Origin: an uncultured Jannaschia sp. | Lineage (GTDB): Bacteria > Pseudomonadota > Alphaproteobacteria > Rhodobacterales > Rhodobacteraceae | Assembly: GCA_947494145.1 (NCBI GenBank) | Contig: CANLTZ010000007.1 | Location: forward strand, 174,551-238,550 | Length of the DNA stretch: 64,000 nucleotides | Direction of reading: 5' to 3' | Part shown: positions 24,824-34,029 of the stretch, in pieces | Layout: each line of letters opens with the position of its first letter | Numbering within the stretch: position 1 is the stretch's first letter | Program-made: the position numbers and the translations under genes | The notes under the pieces: model-generated | What the model saw: the letters and a program-made list of their open reading frames with translations, nothing else | The model's database searches: none | Told to the model about the DNA's origin: nothing

Positions 24824-24853
24824 CGGGCGGCCCGGTTTGTGCGAAGGGAGGCC

Positions 24854-25372
24854 ATGGCGCTTGTTGTCCCCCCCGATCCGTCCTGGCCTTCGCATTTCAG
24901 GGCAGAAGCGGCGCGGCTGGCGGCCTGTCTGCCGGTCCTGCACCATATCGGCAGCACGGCGGTTCCGGGGCTTTGTGCCAAGCCGACCATCGATATGTTG
25001 GGGGTCGTGGAAGACCCGGCTGCGGCCGTCCCGGCGTTGGAGGCGTTGGGCTACGACGCGCGGGGCGAGAATGGGATTCCGGGCCGCATGTTCCTGCGTC
25101 TGATGGCGGGCGATGTGCGGGTGTTTCACCTGCATCTTTATGGCCCAGGCGCGCCCCATATCGTGCGTCATCTGGCATTCCGCGATTGGCTGCGCGCGCA
25201 TCCCGCCCGGGCGGCGGCCTATGGCGCGCTCAAGATGGCGCTGGCGGCGCGGGTGGGCAAGATGCGGGCGGATTATGTGGCCGACAAGGATGCCTTCGTG
25301 CGCGCCGAAGAAGCCCGTGCCTTGGCATGGTGGAACAGCCGTCAAGACAACCAACGCTTCCGCCGCCGGTAG
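24854..25372 (+). CDS. GrpB-family (UPF0157) nucleotidyltransferase-fold protein
   Basis: A 172-residue GrpB-domain protein. The motif HHIGSTAVPGLCAKPTIDML carries the GS and D-x-D-like features of the nucleotidyltransferase fold. Later come RMFLRLMAGDVRVFHLHLYG and LAFRDWLRAHPARAAAYGALK. GrpB proteins are often found alone or fused to CoaE kinase; the activity is undefined. The ATG at 24854 has AGGGAGG just upstream and is preferred over the in-frame ATG at 24752, which lies across the inverted repeat. Its 3' end overlaps the convergent livF by 31 bp. Confidence 0.85.
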   Translation: MALVVPPDPSWPSHFRAEAARLAACLPVLHHIGSTAVPGLCAKPTIDMLGVVEDPAAAVPALEALGYDARGENGIPGRMFLRLMAGDVRVFHLHLYGPGAPHIVRHLAFRDWLRAHPARAAAYGALKMALAARVGKMRADYVADKDAFVRAEEARALAWWNSRQDNQRFRRR

Positions 25373-26190
25373 GAACGGACGTCGCGGAAGGACTTCCGGC
25401 CCTCATCGGACATGCCCAGATAGAATTCCTTCACATCGGGGTTTTCGCGCAGGTCGGCGGCGGGGCCGTCCATGACCACACGGCCCGATTCCAGAATGTA
25501 ACCGTAATGGGCAAAGCGCAGGGCAACGTTGGTGTTCTGCTCGGCCAGCAGGAAGGTCACGCCCTGTTCTTCGTTCAGCCGCTTCACGATGCCGAAGATC
25601 TGTTCCACCAATTGGGGCGCGAGGCCCATGGACGGCTCATCCAGAAGGATGGTCTCGGGCCGAGACATCAGGGCGCGGCCGATGGCGCACATCTGCTGCT
25701 CCCCGCCCGATGTATAGCCCGCCTGGCTGCTGCGGCGTTCGCGCAGACGGGGGAAATAGTCATAGACCATTTCCAGATCGTCCTTGATGGCGCGGCCCCC
25801 GTCATGGCGGGTATAGGCGCCGGTAAGCAGGTTTTCCTCTACGGTGAGGTGTTCGAAGCAGTGCCGTCCCTCCATCACCTGGATGACGCCCCGTTCCACC
25901 AGATCGGCGGGGGACAGGTCCTGGATACGTTCGCCGTGATAGGTGATGGCGCCTTTGGTGACGTCGCCGCGTTCCGACTTCAGCAGGTTGGAAATCGCCT
26001 TCAGCGTGGTGGTCTTGCCCGCGCCGTTGCCGCCCAGAAGGGCGGTGATGCCGCCCTTGGGCACGGTCAGCGACACGCCTTTGAGCACCAGGATGACGTG
26101 GTTGTAGATCACCTCGATATTGTTGACCTCCAGCAGCGTCTCGCCGGGTTTGGGGTCGCTGATCTTGGCGGTCTCGGTCTGGTCCAGCAT
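25342..26190 (-). CDS. livF: Branched-chain-type ABC transporter ATPase, LivF-like
   Basis: A 282-residue ABC ATPase. Walker A is GGNGAGKTTTL, the signature TSGGEQQMC, and Walker B ILLDEPSMGLAPQLVEQ. EVIYNHVILVLKGVSLTV at the start and HLTVEENLLTGAY in the middle are typical of the HAAT (LivF) group. Unusually long tails occur at both ends: 20 residues before the domain and a basic RKSFRDVRSYRRRKRWLS end. It is last gene of the long minus-strand operon and overlaps the convergent GrpB gene. Confidence 0.88.
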   Translation of the reverse strand: MLDQTETAKISDPKPGETLLEVNNIEVIYNHVILVLKGVSLTVPKGGITALLGGNGAGKTTTLKAISNLLKSERGDVTKGAITYHGERIQDLSPADLVERGVIQVMEGRHCFEHLTVEENLLTGAYTRHDGGRAIKDDLEMVYDYFPRLRERRSSQAGYTSGGEQQMCAIGRALMSRPETILLDEPSMGLAPQLVEQIFGIVKRLNEEQGVTFLLAEQNTNVALRFAHYGYILESGRVVMDGPAADLRENPDVKEFYLGMSDEGRKSFRDVRSYRRRKRWLS

Positions 26191-26201
26191 GGCGGTTCCT
26201 T

Positions 26202-27467
26202 TCAGAGCTCGTCTGCGGCGGCGCGCAATTCGGCGGCATTCATCCAGTCGATGGGCACGCGTTTGCCTTCTTCGAGGCCCGCATCATAGACCACGCGGGT
26301 CAGGCAGGGGTCGAAGGTGGTGACCGGGACTTCCTCGAACCCGCATTCCGACAGATCCACGTCGGGGATCATGCCCCAAAGCGTCCAGCCGGGACGGTCT
26401 TCGGCGAAACTGACGGCATCCTTGATGCTGTCGCGTTGCACTTCATCGGCCAGGGCGACGACGGAGCGGCCGAAATAGGACAAAAGCCTGTCCTTGGGCG
26501 GTGAGGTCGTGGGTTGCAACGCGCCATTGACGACCACGAAGGCCTCGACCCGGACGGGGCGGCCCAATTCGCGGGCCACGCGGGCGCGGGCTGTGTCGAC
26601 GGCGCGGAAGAAGACCTGATCGCGCAGGCCGCCATCGGCGTAGAGCACGCCGTTGATGTGGCGCGGCGGAAAGAGGCCCGGAATGGCCGCCGAGGCCATC
26701 ATGGCTTCGACGATGCAATCGGTGGCGGCTTCCTTGTCGGCCATGCGGGCGGCGGCGCCGATATCGAAGATCTGGCTGGCCGTGGTGTGTAGGTCCGTGG
26801 CCGAGATGAGCAGTTGATCGCCCGCCTCGTGCCGGGCGGCGATGGCGTCCAGCATTTCGGGCGTCAGCGACTTGCGTAGAAATTCCTCCAGCGGGGCAGG
26901 GTTGTTCCAGGATGGCGACGTCAGGATGGCGGGCAGGGGTCTGCGGCGCGAGACCTCATTGGCTTCAAGGCCGCGGAAATATTCCATCACCGGGTCGAAG
27001 CGGGAGCCGGCGAAGACCGGGACGCCAAGGATGGCGCCTGCGCTGACGCCGGTGACGACGTCGAAATTGGGCCGGGGGCGGCCGGTATTCTGGGACCAGC
27101 CTGTCATCAGCCCCGCCCCATAGGCGCCCCATTGACCGCCCGCGGACATGGTCAGAATGCGGACGGTGATGGGCTGGGCCGGTGGCGTGCGGCGCGCTTC
27201 GGCGCGCATGGCGCTTTCCACCATGGAGGTAGCCATCCCCATGGAGGCCTGTTCGGCTTGAGCGCGGGTCTGGCCGCCACCGATGGCCGCGATCATCGCG
27301 TTCACCGTCTCGGGCGACGCTTGCTGGCTGGACACGGTCACCTGCAACCCGCCGATCGGCAGGGCGGGACAGACATTGTCGGGCGGACGCGGGACGTCAC
27401 AGGCGGAAAGTGTGCCAGCCAGGGCAGCACCCGAGGCCAATTGGAGAAGTCTGCGGCGAAAAGTCAT
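26202..27467 (-). CDS. Patatin-like phospholipase, lipoprotein
   Basis: A 421-residue exported acylhydrolase. The N-terminus MTFRRRLLQLASGAALAG ends in a lipobox LSAC with Cys23 as lipid anchor. The patatin domain has the serine hydrolase elbow GVSAG (VVTGVSAGAILG) and the partner Asp in LYADGGLRD, forming the Ser-Asp dyad. The oxyanion-loop region is GGQWGAYGAGLM. It lies between livK and livF, 11 bp before livF, and is part of the same operon. This suggests it releases or processes the lipid-derived ligand of the transporter, but that is an inference. Confidence 0.85.
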   Translation of the reverse strand: MTFRRRLLQLASGAALAGTLSACDVPRPPDNVCPALPIGGLQVTVSSQQASPETVNAMIAAIGGGQTRAQAEQASMGMATSMVESAMRAEARRTPPAQPITVRILTMSAGGQWGAYGAGLMTGWSQNTGRPRPNFDVVTGVSAGAILGVPVFAGSRFDPVMEYFRGLEANEVSRRRPLPAILTSPSWNNPAPLEEFLRKSLTPEMLDAIAARHEAGDQLLISATDLHTTASQIFDIGAAARMADKEAATDCIVEAMMASAAIPGLFPPRHINGVLYADGGLRDQVFFRAVDTARARVARELGRPVRVEAFVVVNGALQPTTSPPKDRLLSYFGRSVVALADEVQRDSIKDAVSFAEDRPGWTLWGMIPDVDLSECGFEEVPVTTFDPCLTRVVYDAGLEEGKRVPIDWMNAAELRAAADEL

Positions 27468-27530
27468 GCAAGGCGTCCGACAATCAGGCGCCCCGGCCAG
27501 GATAGGCCGGGGCGATTGGTAGGGTGAGGA

Positions 27531-28814
27531 TCAGCTCTCGGAACAGCCGGGCGTGATGTTGTTTTCGGCGGCATAGGCGGCCGAGTCCTCTTCGATCAGG
27601 GGTTGGATGACAGATTTATCCGACGTGATCCAATCCGTGATGATCGTCCACTCGCCAGCAGCGGCATCCCACTGCTGGACCTTGCCCTGGCCGGAGCCAC
27701 CGTGGTTTTCACAGCTCACCGAGAATTCGGGCCCGAAATTCGGCATCCCGAGTTCCTGCATCTTGGCTTCGTCGATAACCAGCGCTTCCATCCCGTCGCG
27801 CATCATGGCCGGCGTGATATCGGCAACGCCGTGGATTTCCTGCGCCGTGCGTGCCGCTTCGGCGGCGAGCATCGCGGCATAGAGCCCACGGTTATAAAGG
27901 ATCGTGCCGATCTGATCGCCCGCGCCTGCGGCGTTGCCGGTATCGACAACATATTGCTGGATATCTTCGAAGATGGGGAAGTCAGCGCCCACATTGTGCA
28001 TAGCCAAGGCTTTGTAGCCGGTGGCCGCTTCGCCCACGGGCAGTACGTCGTTTTCGGACCCGGCCCACCAGTTCCCGATGAAGTTTTCCATGGGGAAACG
28101 GATATTGGCGGCTTCCTGGATGGCGACTTGGTTCATCACCCCCCAGCCCCACATCAGCACATAATCGGGACGCTCACGCCGGATTTGCAGCCATTGCGAC
28201 TTCTGTTCCTGGCCCGGATGGTCGACGGCCAGCTGGCTAAGTTCGAAGCCGTGCTTCGCGGACAGTTCTTCGAGGGTGCGGATCGGCTCCTTCCCGTAGG
28301 CGGAGTTATGGTAGACCAGCGCGATGGTCTTGCCCGAAAGGTCACCGTCATTTTCGCTCAGCAGGTAGTTCACCGCGATAGAAGCGCCGTCCCAGTAATT
28401 GGCCGGATAGTTGAAGATGTTGTTGAACACCTCGCCGTTGGCGGCCGAGGTGCGGCCATAGCCCATGGTGTGCATCGGGATGCCGTCGGCGGCCGTCTTG
28501 GGGATAAGCTGATAGGTGATGCCAGTGGAAAGCGGCTGATAGACGAGGCTGCCTTCACCCTTGGTGGATTCGTAGCATTCCACACCCTTCTCGGTGTTGT
28601 AGCCCGTCTCACATTCCAGCACGCGGGTGGGGATGCCACCGATGCCGCCGTCACGTTCGTTCAGAAGCGTGAAGTAATCGGCATAGCCATCGGCAAAGGG
28701 GATGCCGCCTGCGGCATAGGGCCCGGTGCGATAGCTGAGGCTGGGGAAGACCAGGTCTGCCATCGCGGGGGCTGCGGCCATGATGGCCGCGATTGTCATG
28801 GTTCCAAGTTTCAT
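27531..28814 (-). CDS. livK: Branched-chain-type ABC transporter periplasmic binding protein, LivK-like
   Basis: A 427-residue periplasmic binding protein. The signal peptide is MKLGTMTIAAIMAAAPAMA. The mature protein starts DLVFPSLSYRTGPYAAGGIPFADG, then LLNERDGGIGG, typical of the Peripla_BP_6 (HAAT) fold. It is somewhat longer than E. coli LivK (about 370). AGGGAGGA stands before the ATG at 28814, which excludes the longer frame. The gene context (acyl-CoA synthetase, patatin) argues that the ligand is not necessarily a branched amino acid; aromatic, short-chain or fatty acids are possible. Confidence 0.88.
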   Translation of the reverse strand: MKLGTMTIAAIMAAAPAMADLVFPSLSYRTGPYAAGGIPFADGYADYFTLLNERDGGIGGIPTRVLECETGYNTEKGVECYESTKGEGSLVYQPLSTGITYQLIPKTAADGIPMHTMGYGRTSAANGEVFNNIFNYPANYWDGASIAVNYLLSENDGDLSGKTIALVYHNSAYGKEPIRTLEELSAKHGFELSQLAVDHPGQEQKSQWLQIRRERPDYVLMWGWGVMNQVAIQEAANIRFPMENFIGNWWAGSENDVLPVGEAATGYKALAMHNVGADFPIFEDIQQYVVDTGNAAGAGDQIGTILYNRGLYAAMLAAEAARTAQEIHGVADITPAMMRDGMEALVIDEAKMQELGMPNFGPEFSVSCENHGGSGQGKVQQWDAAAGEWTIITDWITSDKSVIQPLIEEDSAAYAAENNITPGCSES

Positions 28815-28883
28815 CGGTGTATCCTCCCTAAGGTTTCCGACATTGGGCGGGTATTTCCCGCCATTTCGCAAGGCCCGACCCGA

Positions 28884-29960
28884 TCAATGCGGGAAAGGCC
28901 AGATCCGCAGTTTTTCCTTCGTGACGCCCCAGAAGGCGGCCAGGCCGTGGGGTTCCTTGACCAGGAAGAAGACGATCAAAGCGCCCACGATGACAAGGTT
29001 CAGATGCGCCACGATATCCGTGGGCCAACCCAGCACATCCACCCCGATCAGCTTCAGAAGCACCGGCAGCATGACCAGGAAGGCCGCGCCCGCGAAGCTG
29101 CCGAAGATGCTGCCCAAGCCGCCGATGATGATCATGAAGAGCACTAGGAAGCTTTTGGTGATGCCATAGACTTCGCCTACCTCGACCGCGCCCAGATAGA
29201 CCGTGAAGAACAGCGCGCCTGAGATGCCGATGAAGAAGCTGCTCACGGCAAAGGCGCTGAGTTTGGCGCGCAGCGGGTTCACCCCGATGATTTCGGCGGC
29301 GATATCCATGTCGCGGATGGCCATCCATTGCCGCCCCACCGCACCTCGGGTGAGGTTACGCGCGACCCAGGCGACGGCCACGACGAAGAGCAGGCAGAAC
29401 AGGTATTGCGCCCAGGCTTCGGTGTTGGGCCCGGTCACGTTGATCCCGAAAATGGCGCGTTCGGGTGCGTTGATCTGCCCGGAGGCGGAGTAGTTGTAGA
29501 ACCACCCCACGCGGTTGAACATCCAGACCAGGAAGAACTGCGCGGCCAGCGTGGCCACGGCCAGGTAAAAGCCCTTGATCCGCAGGCTGGGCAGCCCGAA
29601 CAGGACACCCACCGCTGCGGTGATGAAGCCTGACAGGATGGTGATGGTCACCATGTCGAGCCAGGGAAAGGCCGTCATCAGCTTGTAGGACGCATAGGCC
29701 CCCACGGCCATGAACCCGCCCGTGCCCAGGCTGACCTGTCCGCAATAGCCCGTCAGGATGTTCAACCCGATGGCCGCGATGGCGTAGATCAGGAACGGCA
29801 CCAGGAAGGCGTTGGCCCAATAATCGTTCACAAGGAACGGCAGGACCACGGCAGCGGCGATAAGCAGCAGCCAATAGGCCGTCCGGTCGAACTTGATCGG
29901 AAAGGTCTGGCTGTCGGCGGTGTAGGAGGTCTTAAAGTCTCCGGCTTCACGGTAGAGCAT
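28884..29960 (-). CDS. livM: Branched-chain-type ABC transporter permease, LivM-like
   Basis: A 358-residue inner-membrane permease with about ten hydrophobic helices. The family core YAIAAIGLNILTGYCGQVSLGTGGFMAVGAYA is visible (read in parts), as is the cytoplasmic coupling loop RQWMAIRDMDIAAEIIGVN. The N-terminal extension (MLYREAGDFKTSYTADSQTF) is usual in this Rhodobacterales subgroup. It lies 69 bp upstream of livK and 21 bp after the small membrane protein. Confidence 0.9.
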   Translation of the reverse strand: MLYREAGDFKTSYTADSQTFPIKFDRTAYWLLLIAAAVVLPFLVNDYWANAFLVPFLIYAIAAIGLNILTGYCGQVSLGTGGFMAVGAYASYKLMTAFPWLDMVTITILSGFITAAVGVLFGLPSLRIKGFYLAVATLAAQFFLVWMFNRVGWFYNYSASGQINAPERAIFGINVTGPNTEAWAQYLFCLLFVVAVAWVARNLTRGAVGRQWMAIRDMDIAAEIIGVNPLRAKLSAFAVSSFFIGISGALFFTVYLGAVEVGEVYGITKSFLVLFMIIIGGLGSIFGSFAGAAFLVMLPVLLKLIGVDVLGWPTDIVAHLNLVIVGALIVFFLVKEPHGLAAFWGVTKEKLRIWPFPH

Positions 29961-29981
29961 GATGCGTTCCCCCTGTTCGCT

Positions 29982-30212
29982 TTAACGGAGTGCTCGAAAG
30001 GCCGCCCACGCGGCCACGATTGCGCCGATGCCGCCCAGAAAGGCCCAAAGCAGCGTATTGTAGAACCGCTCCATTTCTCCCACGCGGACCTCGATTGGGT
30101 CCGTGCTGTCCGCGAATGCTGGCACTGTCGTCCAGATATCCCAAGCCCGCCAACCGAAATATCCGGCTGCGGCAAGGGCTATTGCGGCCAACACCCAATA
30201 CGCGCGCGCCAT
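29982..30212 (-). CDS. Small two-helix membrane protein
   Basis: A 76-residue protein starting MARAYWVLAAIALAAAGYFG at the ATG at 30212; a TTG two codons earlier overlaps the livH stop. Two hydrophobic segments (about residues 5-21 and 53-73) flank a short polar loop, VPAFADSTDPIEVRVGEME. It lies between livH and livM with 2 and 21 bp gaps. I do not recognise the family. It could be an accessory subunit of the transporter. Confidence 0.7.
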   Translation of the reverse strand: MARAYWVLAAIALAAAGYFGWRAWDIWTTVPAFADSTDPIEVRVGEMERFYNTLLWAFLGGIGAIVAAWAAFRALR

Positions 30213-30214
30213 CG

Positions 30215-31204
30215 TCAAACCCGCTCAATGATCTTCTCCCCAAACAACCCCTGTGGTCGGAACACCAGAAAGATCAGCGCCAGGACATAGGCGAACCAGT
30301 TCTCGGTCGCGCCGCCCAGGAAGGGCGCTCCGATCAGGAATTCGAACAGCTTCTCACCCACCCCGATGATCAGCCCGCCCACGATGGCCCCGGGGATGGA
30401 GGTGAAGCCGCCCAGCATCAGCACCGGCAGGGCCTTGAGCGCGATGAGCGACAGCGAAAACTGCACGCCCGACTTGGTGCCCCACATGATCCCCGCCACC
30501 AGTGCCACGAAGCCCGCGATGGACCAGACCAGCACCCAGATGTAGTTGAGCGAAATGCCCACCGACAAAGCCGCCTGGTGGTCGTCGGCCACGGCACGTA
30601 GCGCGCGGCCCTGCTTGGTGTATTGCGAGAAGATCACCAGCCCCGCCACCAGAAGCCCCGCGATGATGGTGGCCACGATATCTAGGTTGTCGATGAAGAA
30701 GCCGTAGCCGAAGGCGTTGAACGTGGTCTCGTCGATCAAGGTGTTGATGCCCTGGGGCAGGCCCACATCCAGTTTCTTGATCTCGGCCCCCCACATCAGG
30801 TCGGCCACGCCTTCCAGAAAGTAAGCCAGCCCGATGGTCGCCATGAAGAGGATGATGGGCTCCTGATTGACGAGATGGCGGAAGACGAAGCGGTTCACCG
30901 CCCAGGCGAAGGCGGCCATGACCACGACGGTCAGCAGGATGGCCAGCAGCGCGGGCACCTGCCAGCCGAAATGGTGGATCGACGTTCCGAAGGTCGCGTT
31001 GATGAGATGCGCGAAGGGCACTTGGCCGTTCTGGATGCCCACCAGGGTCATGGCCGCAAACAGCGCCATGACCCCCTGGGCGTAGTTGAAGATGCCGCTG
31101 GCTTTGAAGATCAGCACGAACCCCAAGGCCACAAGCGAATACATCACCCCGGCCATCAGGCCATTCAGGGCCACTTCCATTCCGAAGAGCAGTTGGTCAG
31201 GCAT
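30215..31204 (-). CDS. livH: Branched-chain-type ABC transporter permease, LivH-like
   Basis: A 329-residue inner-membrane permease. It opens LFGMEVALNGLMAGVMYSLVALGFVLIFKASGIFNYAQGVMALF (read in parts), which is the LivH signature, and has the coupling loop GRALRAVADDHQAALSVGI. The downstream permease livM and ATPases livG and livF complete the importer. Its start overlaps the stop of the preceding secreted-protein gene by 8 bp, so translation of the two is coupled. Confidence 0.92.
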   Translation of the reverse strand: MPDQLLFGMEVALNGLMAGVMYSLVALGFVLIFKASGIFNYAQGVMALFAAMTLVGIQNGQVPFAHLINATFGTSIHHFGWQVPALLAILLTVVVMAAFAWAVNRFVFRHLVNQEPIILFMATIGLAYFLEGVADLMWGAEIKKLDVGLPQGINTLIDETTFNAFGYGFFIDNLDIVATIIAGLLVAGLVIFSQYTKQGRALRAVADDHQAALSVGISLNYIWVLVWSIAGFVALVAGIMWGTKSGVQFSLSLIALKALPVLMLGGFTSIPGAIVGGLIIGVGEKLFEFLIGAPFLGGATENWFAYVLALIFLVFRPQGLFGEKIIERV

Positions 31205-31751
31205 TCGGATCCTCCGTTTCTTCGCAAGGATTGGGCATATTATCGGGTAAACGGTTAGTGACGGCGACGCGCATGTCTCCGCCGGGCTTTGACTGTCCGA
31301 CGGATAACATCAACGGTCCGCCCGCCGGGTCGCACCAGATGGCGTTGGCGTCTATCAGATCCCCGACCGGGGGCGCGGAAGAGCCAGCGAATTGGGTGCG
31401 TATCTGGGATGTCTGATATTGGCTCCAATCGGCGATGGCGTGCCGTGCTTCTGGGCTTTGTCCAGAGGCCGAAGTGACGACGCAAAGCGTCGGCCCAGGG
31501 GCTGACATCACCTTGATCGCGGCCAGCCCGCCCGGAACGCTGCGCGCCTGACCAAGGTCAGCGGGCAAGCTGGACGGTCGTTCGGCAAGTCCGTCCAAAG
31601 CATCGACGCTTTGCGTCCCGACGGCGTGCAGACAGCGATTGGTTCCATCTGCGAAAGCCGCAACCAAATCTTGATCTGCGGCAGACGGCGTCGGCGAAAC
31701 CAGCGCACAACAAAGAAGAACACTAACTCTCAAGGTCCGTCTCCCGCACAA
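31197..31751 (-). CDS. Secreted Cys-motif protein P1 in the Liv operon
   Basis: Up to 184 residues; function unknown. A hydrophobic leader (LRVSVLLCCALVSPTPSAA) suggests export. The mature part has NRCLHAVGTQSVDALDGLAERP, which resembles GRCLAAVEADVPLNTRGLVERP of the gene at 35016-35702, followed by further Cys (TLCVVTSA, IWCDP, NPCEE). The start is uncertain: a TTG at 31751 overlaps the upstream gene by 29 bp, and a TTG nearer 31733 is also possible. It overlaps livH by 8 bp. Confidence 0.65.
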   Translation of the reverse strand: MCGRRTLRVSVLLCCALVSPTPSAADQDLVAAFADGTNRCLHAVGTQSVDALDGLAERPSSLPADLGQARSVPGGLAAIKVMSAPGPTLCVVTSASGQSPEARHAIADWSQYQTSQIRTQFAGSSAPPVGDLIDANAIWCDPAGGPLMLSVGQSKPGGDMRVAVTNRLPDNMPNPCEETEDPNA

Positions 31752-32241
31752 GATAGCCGTCGGTCAGCGCTTCCACCTCGATCTTGGGTTCCCGCCAAGT
31801 GGTGCTCCGCCAAACATCTCCGCCCAGGGCGACATATCCCTGACGCCGCGCTAGAAGAACGGCCAGATCGTCTGGTTGACCACCGGTGACGGCGCAGGTG
31901 TCGGGCGACAGGGTCACGGAATACGCCGCGCCCTGCCAGACATCTCCGATGCGGGTTAGACCCCGGGTGTCCGGCAGCGCGATGTGTTCGTAGGGGATCA
32001 GGCAGCGCGCCTCGAAGACCTGCCATAATGTGCCCCCGGCCATGGCAGTGGACGCGCCTATTATGCAAAGGACGCTCGCCGCCAACGTGCAAACCGTTCG
32101 GCCGGAAAAGAACAGGCGTCCAGGCCCCCGCGCCAACGTCTCGCCTAAATTGGCCAACCTGACGGTCTGGGCTCCCCGCCGTCCGGCATTGCGGCATCCG
32201 CACAGGGCGCTCACGCGCAGGCCTCGCGTTGCTTGGCCCAA
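31723..32241 (-). CDS. Secreted Cys-motif protein P2 in the Liv operon
   Basis: Up to 172 residues; function unknown. A basic region precedes a hydrophobic segment (VCTLAASVLCIIGASTAMAG) that looks like a signal peptide with cleavage after AMA. The mature part begins TLWQVFEARCLIPYEHIALPDTRGL, clearly the same plan as EWQDLHGRCLAAVEADVPLNTRGL in the gene at 35016-35702. The true start could be downstream of 32241, which overlaps the upstream gene by 31 bp. It is in the Liv operon between two other uncharacterised genes. Confidence 0.65.
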   Translation of the reverse strand: MGQATRGLRVSALCGCRNAGRRGAQTVRLANLGETLARGPGRLFFSGRTVCTLAASVLCIIGASTAMAGGTLWQVFEARCLIPYEHIALPDTRGLTRIGDVWQGAAYSVTLSPDTCAVTGGQPDDLAVLLARRQGYVALGGDVWRSTTWREPKIEVEALTDGYLVRETDLES

Positions 32242-32864
32242 GCGCGGGTTGCGGACACAGTCAGACCGGCGCTGGGTCGTTCCAACTTGATTTCAATCCG
32301 GTCCCGTTTTCCCAAACACCAAGCGAAGGCCTTGCGGTCTAGGACGGTGGGGGTCAGATCTTCGTTCGGCACCGGGTGGGCCGCCAGCCGGTTCAATGCC
32401 GCCGTCCTCCAAACCCCAAAGAAAGCGGTAAAGGCATTGGCATCCACCTTCGTGAGCCCGGGCCACACAACCGAGCAATAGCGTATGCGATAGGGCCTTT
32501 CACCTTCTACATCGCATTCGAAGATGGCGCCGCCTTCCGGATCTTCGCGGTCCACGCGGTTTGCGATGTCAGGGCGGACGAAGGGTTCCAGAACGGGCAA
32601 GTTCGCCACCGGCTCGACCGAATCCCGAAGCACGACATCGACCGCGCGCCCAGCGTCCGAGTGCATCCTCAGGACCGCGTCCGACCAGTCGCCATCGGGC
32701 GGCGCAAGCGCGTCTTGGACCTCGCCGCTGCGATCCATCTCGCTTTGCCCGCGTGCGAGCCGCAGCGCAGGGAACGCATGTTCAGCGTCGCTCCGACCCG
32801 GTTTGGTCAAACGTTGCCAGACCGAACTGGCTGGCGGCGTCCAGCGGCGCGGGCGGTCGGTCAT
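32211..32864 (-). CDS. Hypothetical protein P3 in the Liv operon
   Basis: A 217-residue protein without obvious signal peptide. It starts MTDRPRRWTPPASSVWQRL, is acidic in the middle (SGEVQDALAPPDGDWSDAVLRMHSDAG), and ends with WCLGKRDRIEIKLERPSAGL. No domain is recognised. Codon use is normal for the genome. It overlaps the next gene by 31 bp and follows P4 after 88 bp, so it is likely co-transcribed with the transporter. Confidence 0.6.
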   Translation of the reverse strand: MTDRPRRWTPPASSVWQRLTKPGRSDAEHAFPALRLARGQSEMDRSGEVQDALAPPDGDWSDAVLRMHSDAGRAVDVVLRDSVEPVANLPVLEPFVRPDIANRVDREDPEGGAIFECDVEGERPYRIRYCSVVWPGLTKVDANAFTAFFGVWRTAALNRLAAHPVPNEDLTPTVLDRKAFAWCLGKRDRIEIKLERPSAGLTVSATRAWAKQREACA

Positions 32865-32952
32865 CTGCGGGCCCCCTGGCCTTGGCGCACTGGCTCAGGC
32901 AGTTCGACCACGCGCCGAAGGCCGTCAGGACGGAGTGCTTCGACAGCCCGCA

Positions 32953-34029
32953 TCACCCTTCCCCGCAGAATTCAAGAAATTCGGGCCGCGCCATCGGCTC
33001 GACCGTCAGCACGTGGGCGGCATCCGCACTGGCCTCCACCGGGTCGGGACGTACGAGAACCGCAAGGTTTGGAAAGCTCTCGGCACAAGTGAGATAGCCG
33101 CGCCCATTCTCCAACCGGAAGAAAACCCCGTCATAGAAGGTGGACGCCGAAACCAGGAAATCGAAGAACGGCTCACTGCCGCCGGTAAACCCCGGAAGGG
33201 TCTGCATTCCGCACCTGGGTTGACCACCTTCAATCACGAATAGATCGGTGGGCCCATACTCGGTCTCAACGGCGGCAACGCGCACGCCGTTTCCATCTGC
33301 CTCGGGCAGGGTCACGATGTCCGCCAATACAAATTGGTGCTGAATGGTGACCTGATCGGGGATGCTATTCGACCCGGTCTCAGCCCGGATCCGGTCCCAA
33401 GCGGGTTTGGCGAAATGATGGATGCAGGCAAAGAGCAGGTTTTTCATCCGCACGATGTCTCGGCACGCATATTCGTTCAATGCCGGGGTTGTTACTGACA
33501 CCCATAGCCGGTCGCCGCCGGAGAGCGACACGCTATATTCCGTTGGCGCATCCGGGTCAGAGCACCCATGGTACCGGCGCGAGAATTCTTCATCTCGCCG
33601 GGTGTCCCGTTTCGGGTCCGAGATAACGGCTTCCGCGACCGTGAAAACCAAATCCGCCCCCTCCGCGCGCCATAAGAGGCGCGATAGGCGCGTATTTTCA
33701 ATCCGGCAAGACCAGAGCCCAGGCAGAGCCGCGCCGCCATCTTCATCCGGGGGTTTTGCGGTGCTGTGCTGGTATTCCAGCGTCAGGCCGACATCAGTTC
33801 GGTCCTCGGTCTGAAGGTAAAGAAGGGGCGGTTCGGTCCCAGACGGCTCCTCCTGGAACACGTCCAGACGTTCGTCGGCCACGAAAGCCTTACAATCCGC
33901 CATCGCCTGCTGAAGCGCTGCTGGCAGGTCGATCTCTGCCGCCGCAGTCCCACCGAAGGTTACCGAGCCGATGGCCACTCCGCCCAAGCCTGCAAGTTGC
34001 CGAGCATATGCGCCCAGCACGTCAATCAT
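32953..34029 (-). CDS. Hypothetical protein P4 in the Liv operon
   Basis: A 358-residue protein of unknown function. It starts MIDVLGAYARQLAGLGGVAIGS, with a moderately hydrophobic stretch ending TAAAEIDLP that may be a signal peptide. DLPAALQQAMADCKAF echoes the Cys segment of its neighbours. Many Cys follow (WSCRIE, YHGCSD, EYACRDI, FACIHH, RCGMQ, YLTCAE, EFCGEG), consistent with a disulfide-rich exported protein. The ATG overlaps the livG stop by 8 bp. No homologous family is recognised. Confidence 0.65.
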   Translation of the reverse strand: MIDVLGAYARQLAGLGGVAIGSVTFGGTAAAEIDLPAALQQAMADCKAFVADERLDVFQEEPSGTEPPLLYLQTEDRTDVGLTLEYQHSTAKPPDEDGGAALPGLWSCRIENTRLSRLLWRAEGADLVFTVAEAVISDPKRDTRRDEEFSRRYHGCSDPDAPTEYSVSLSGGDRLWVSVTTPALNEYACRDIVRMKNLLFACIHHFAKPAWDRIRAETGSNSIPDQVTIQHQFVLADIVTLPEADGNGVRVAAVETEYGPTDLFVIEGGQPRCGMQTLPGFTGGSEPFFDFLVSASTFYDGVFFRLENGRGYLTCAESFPNLAVLVRPDPVEASADAAHVLTVEPMARPEFLEFCGEG

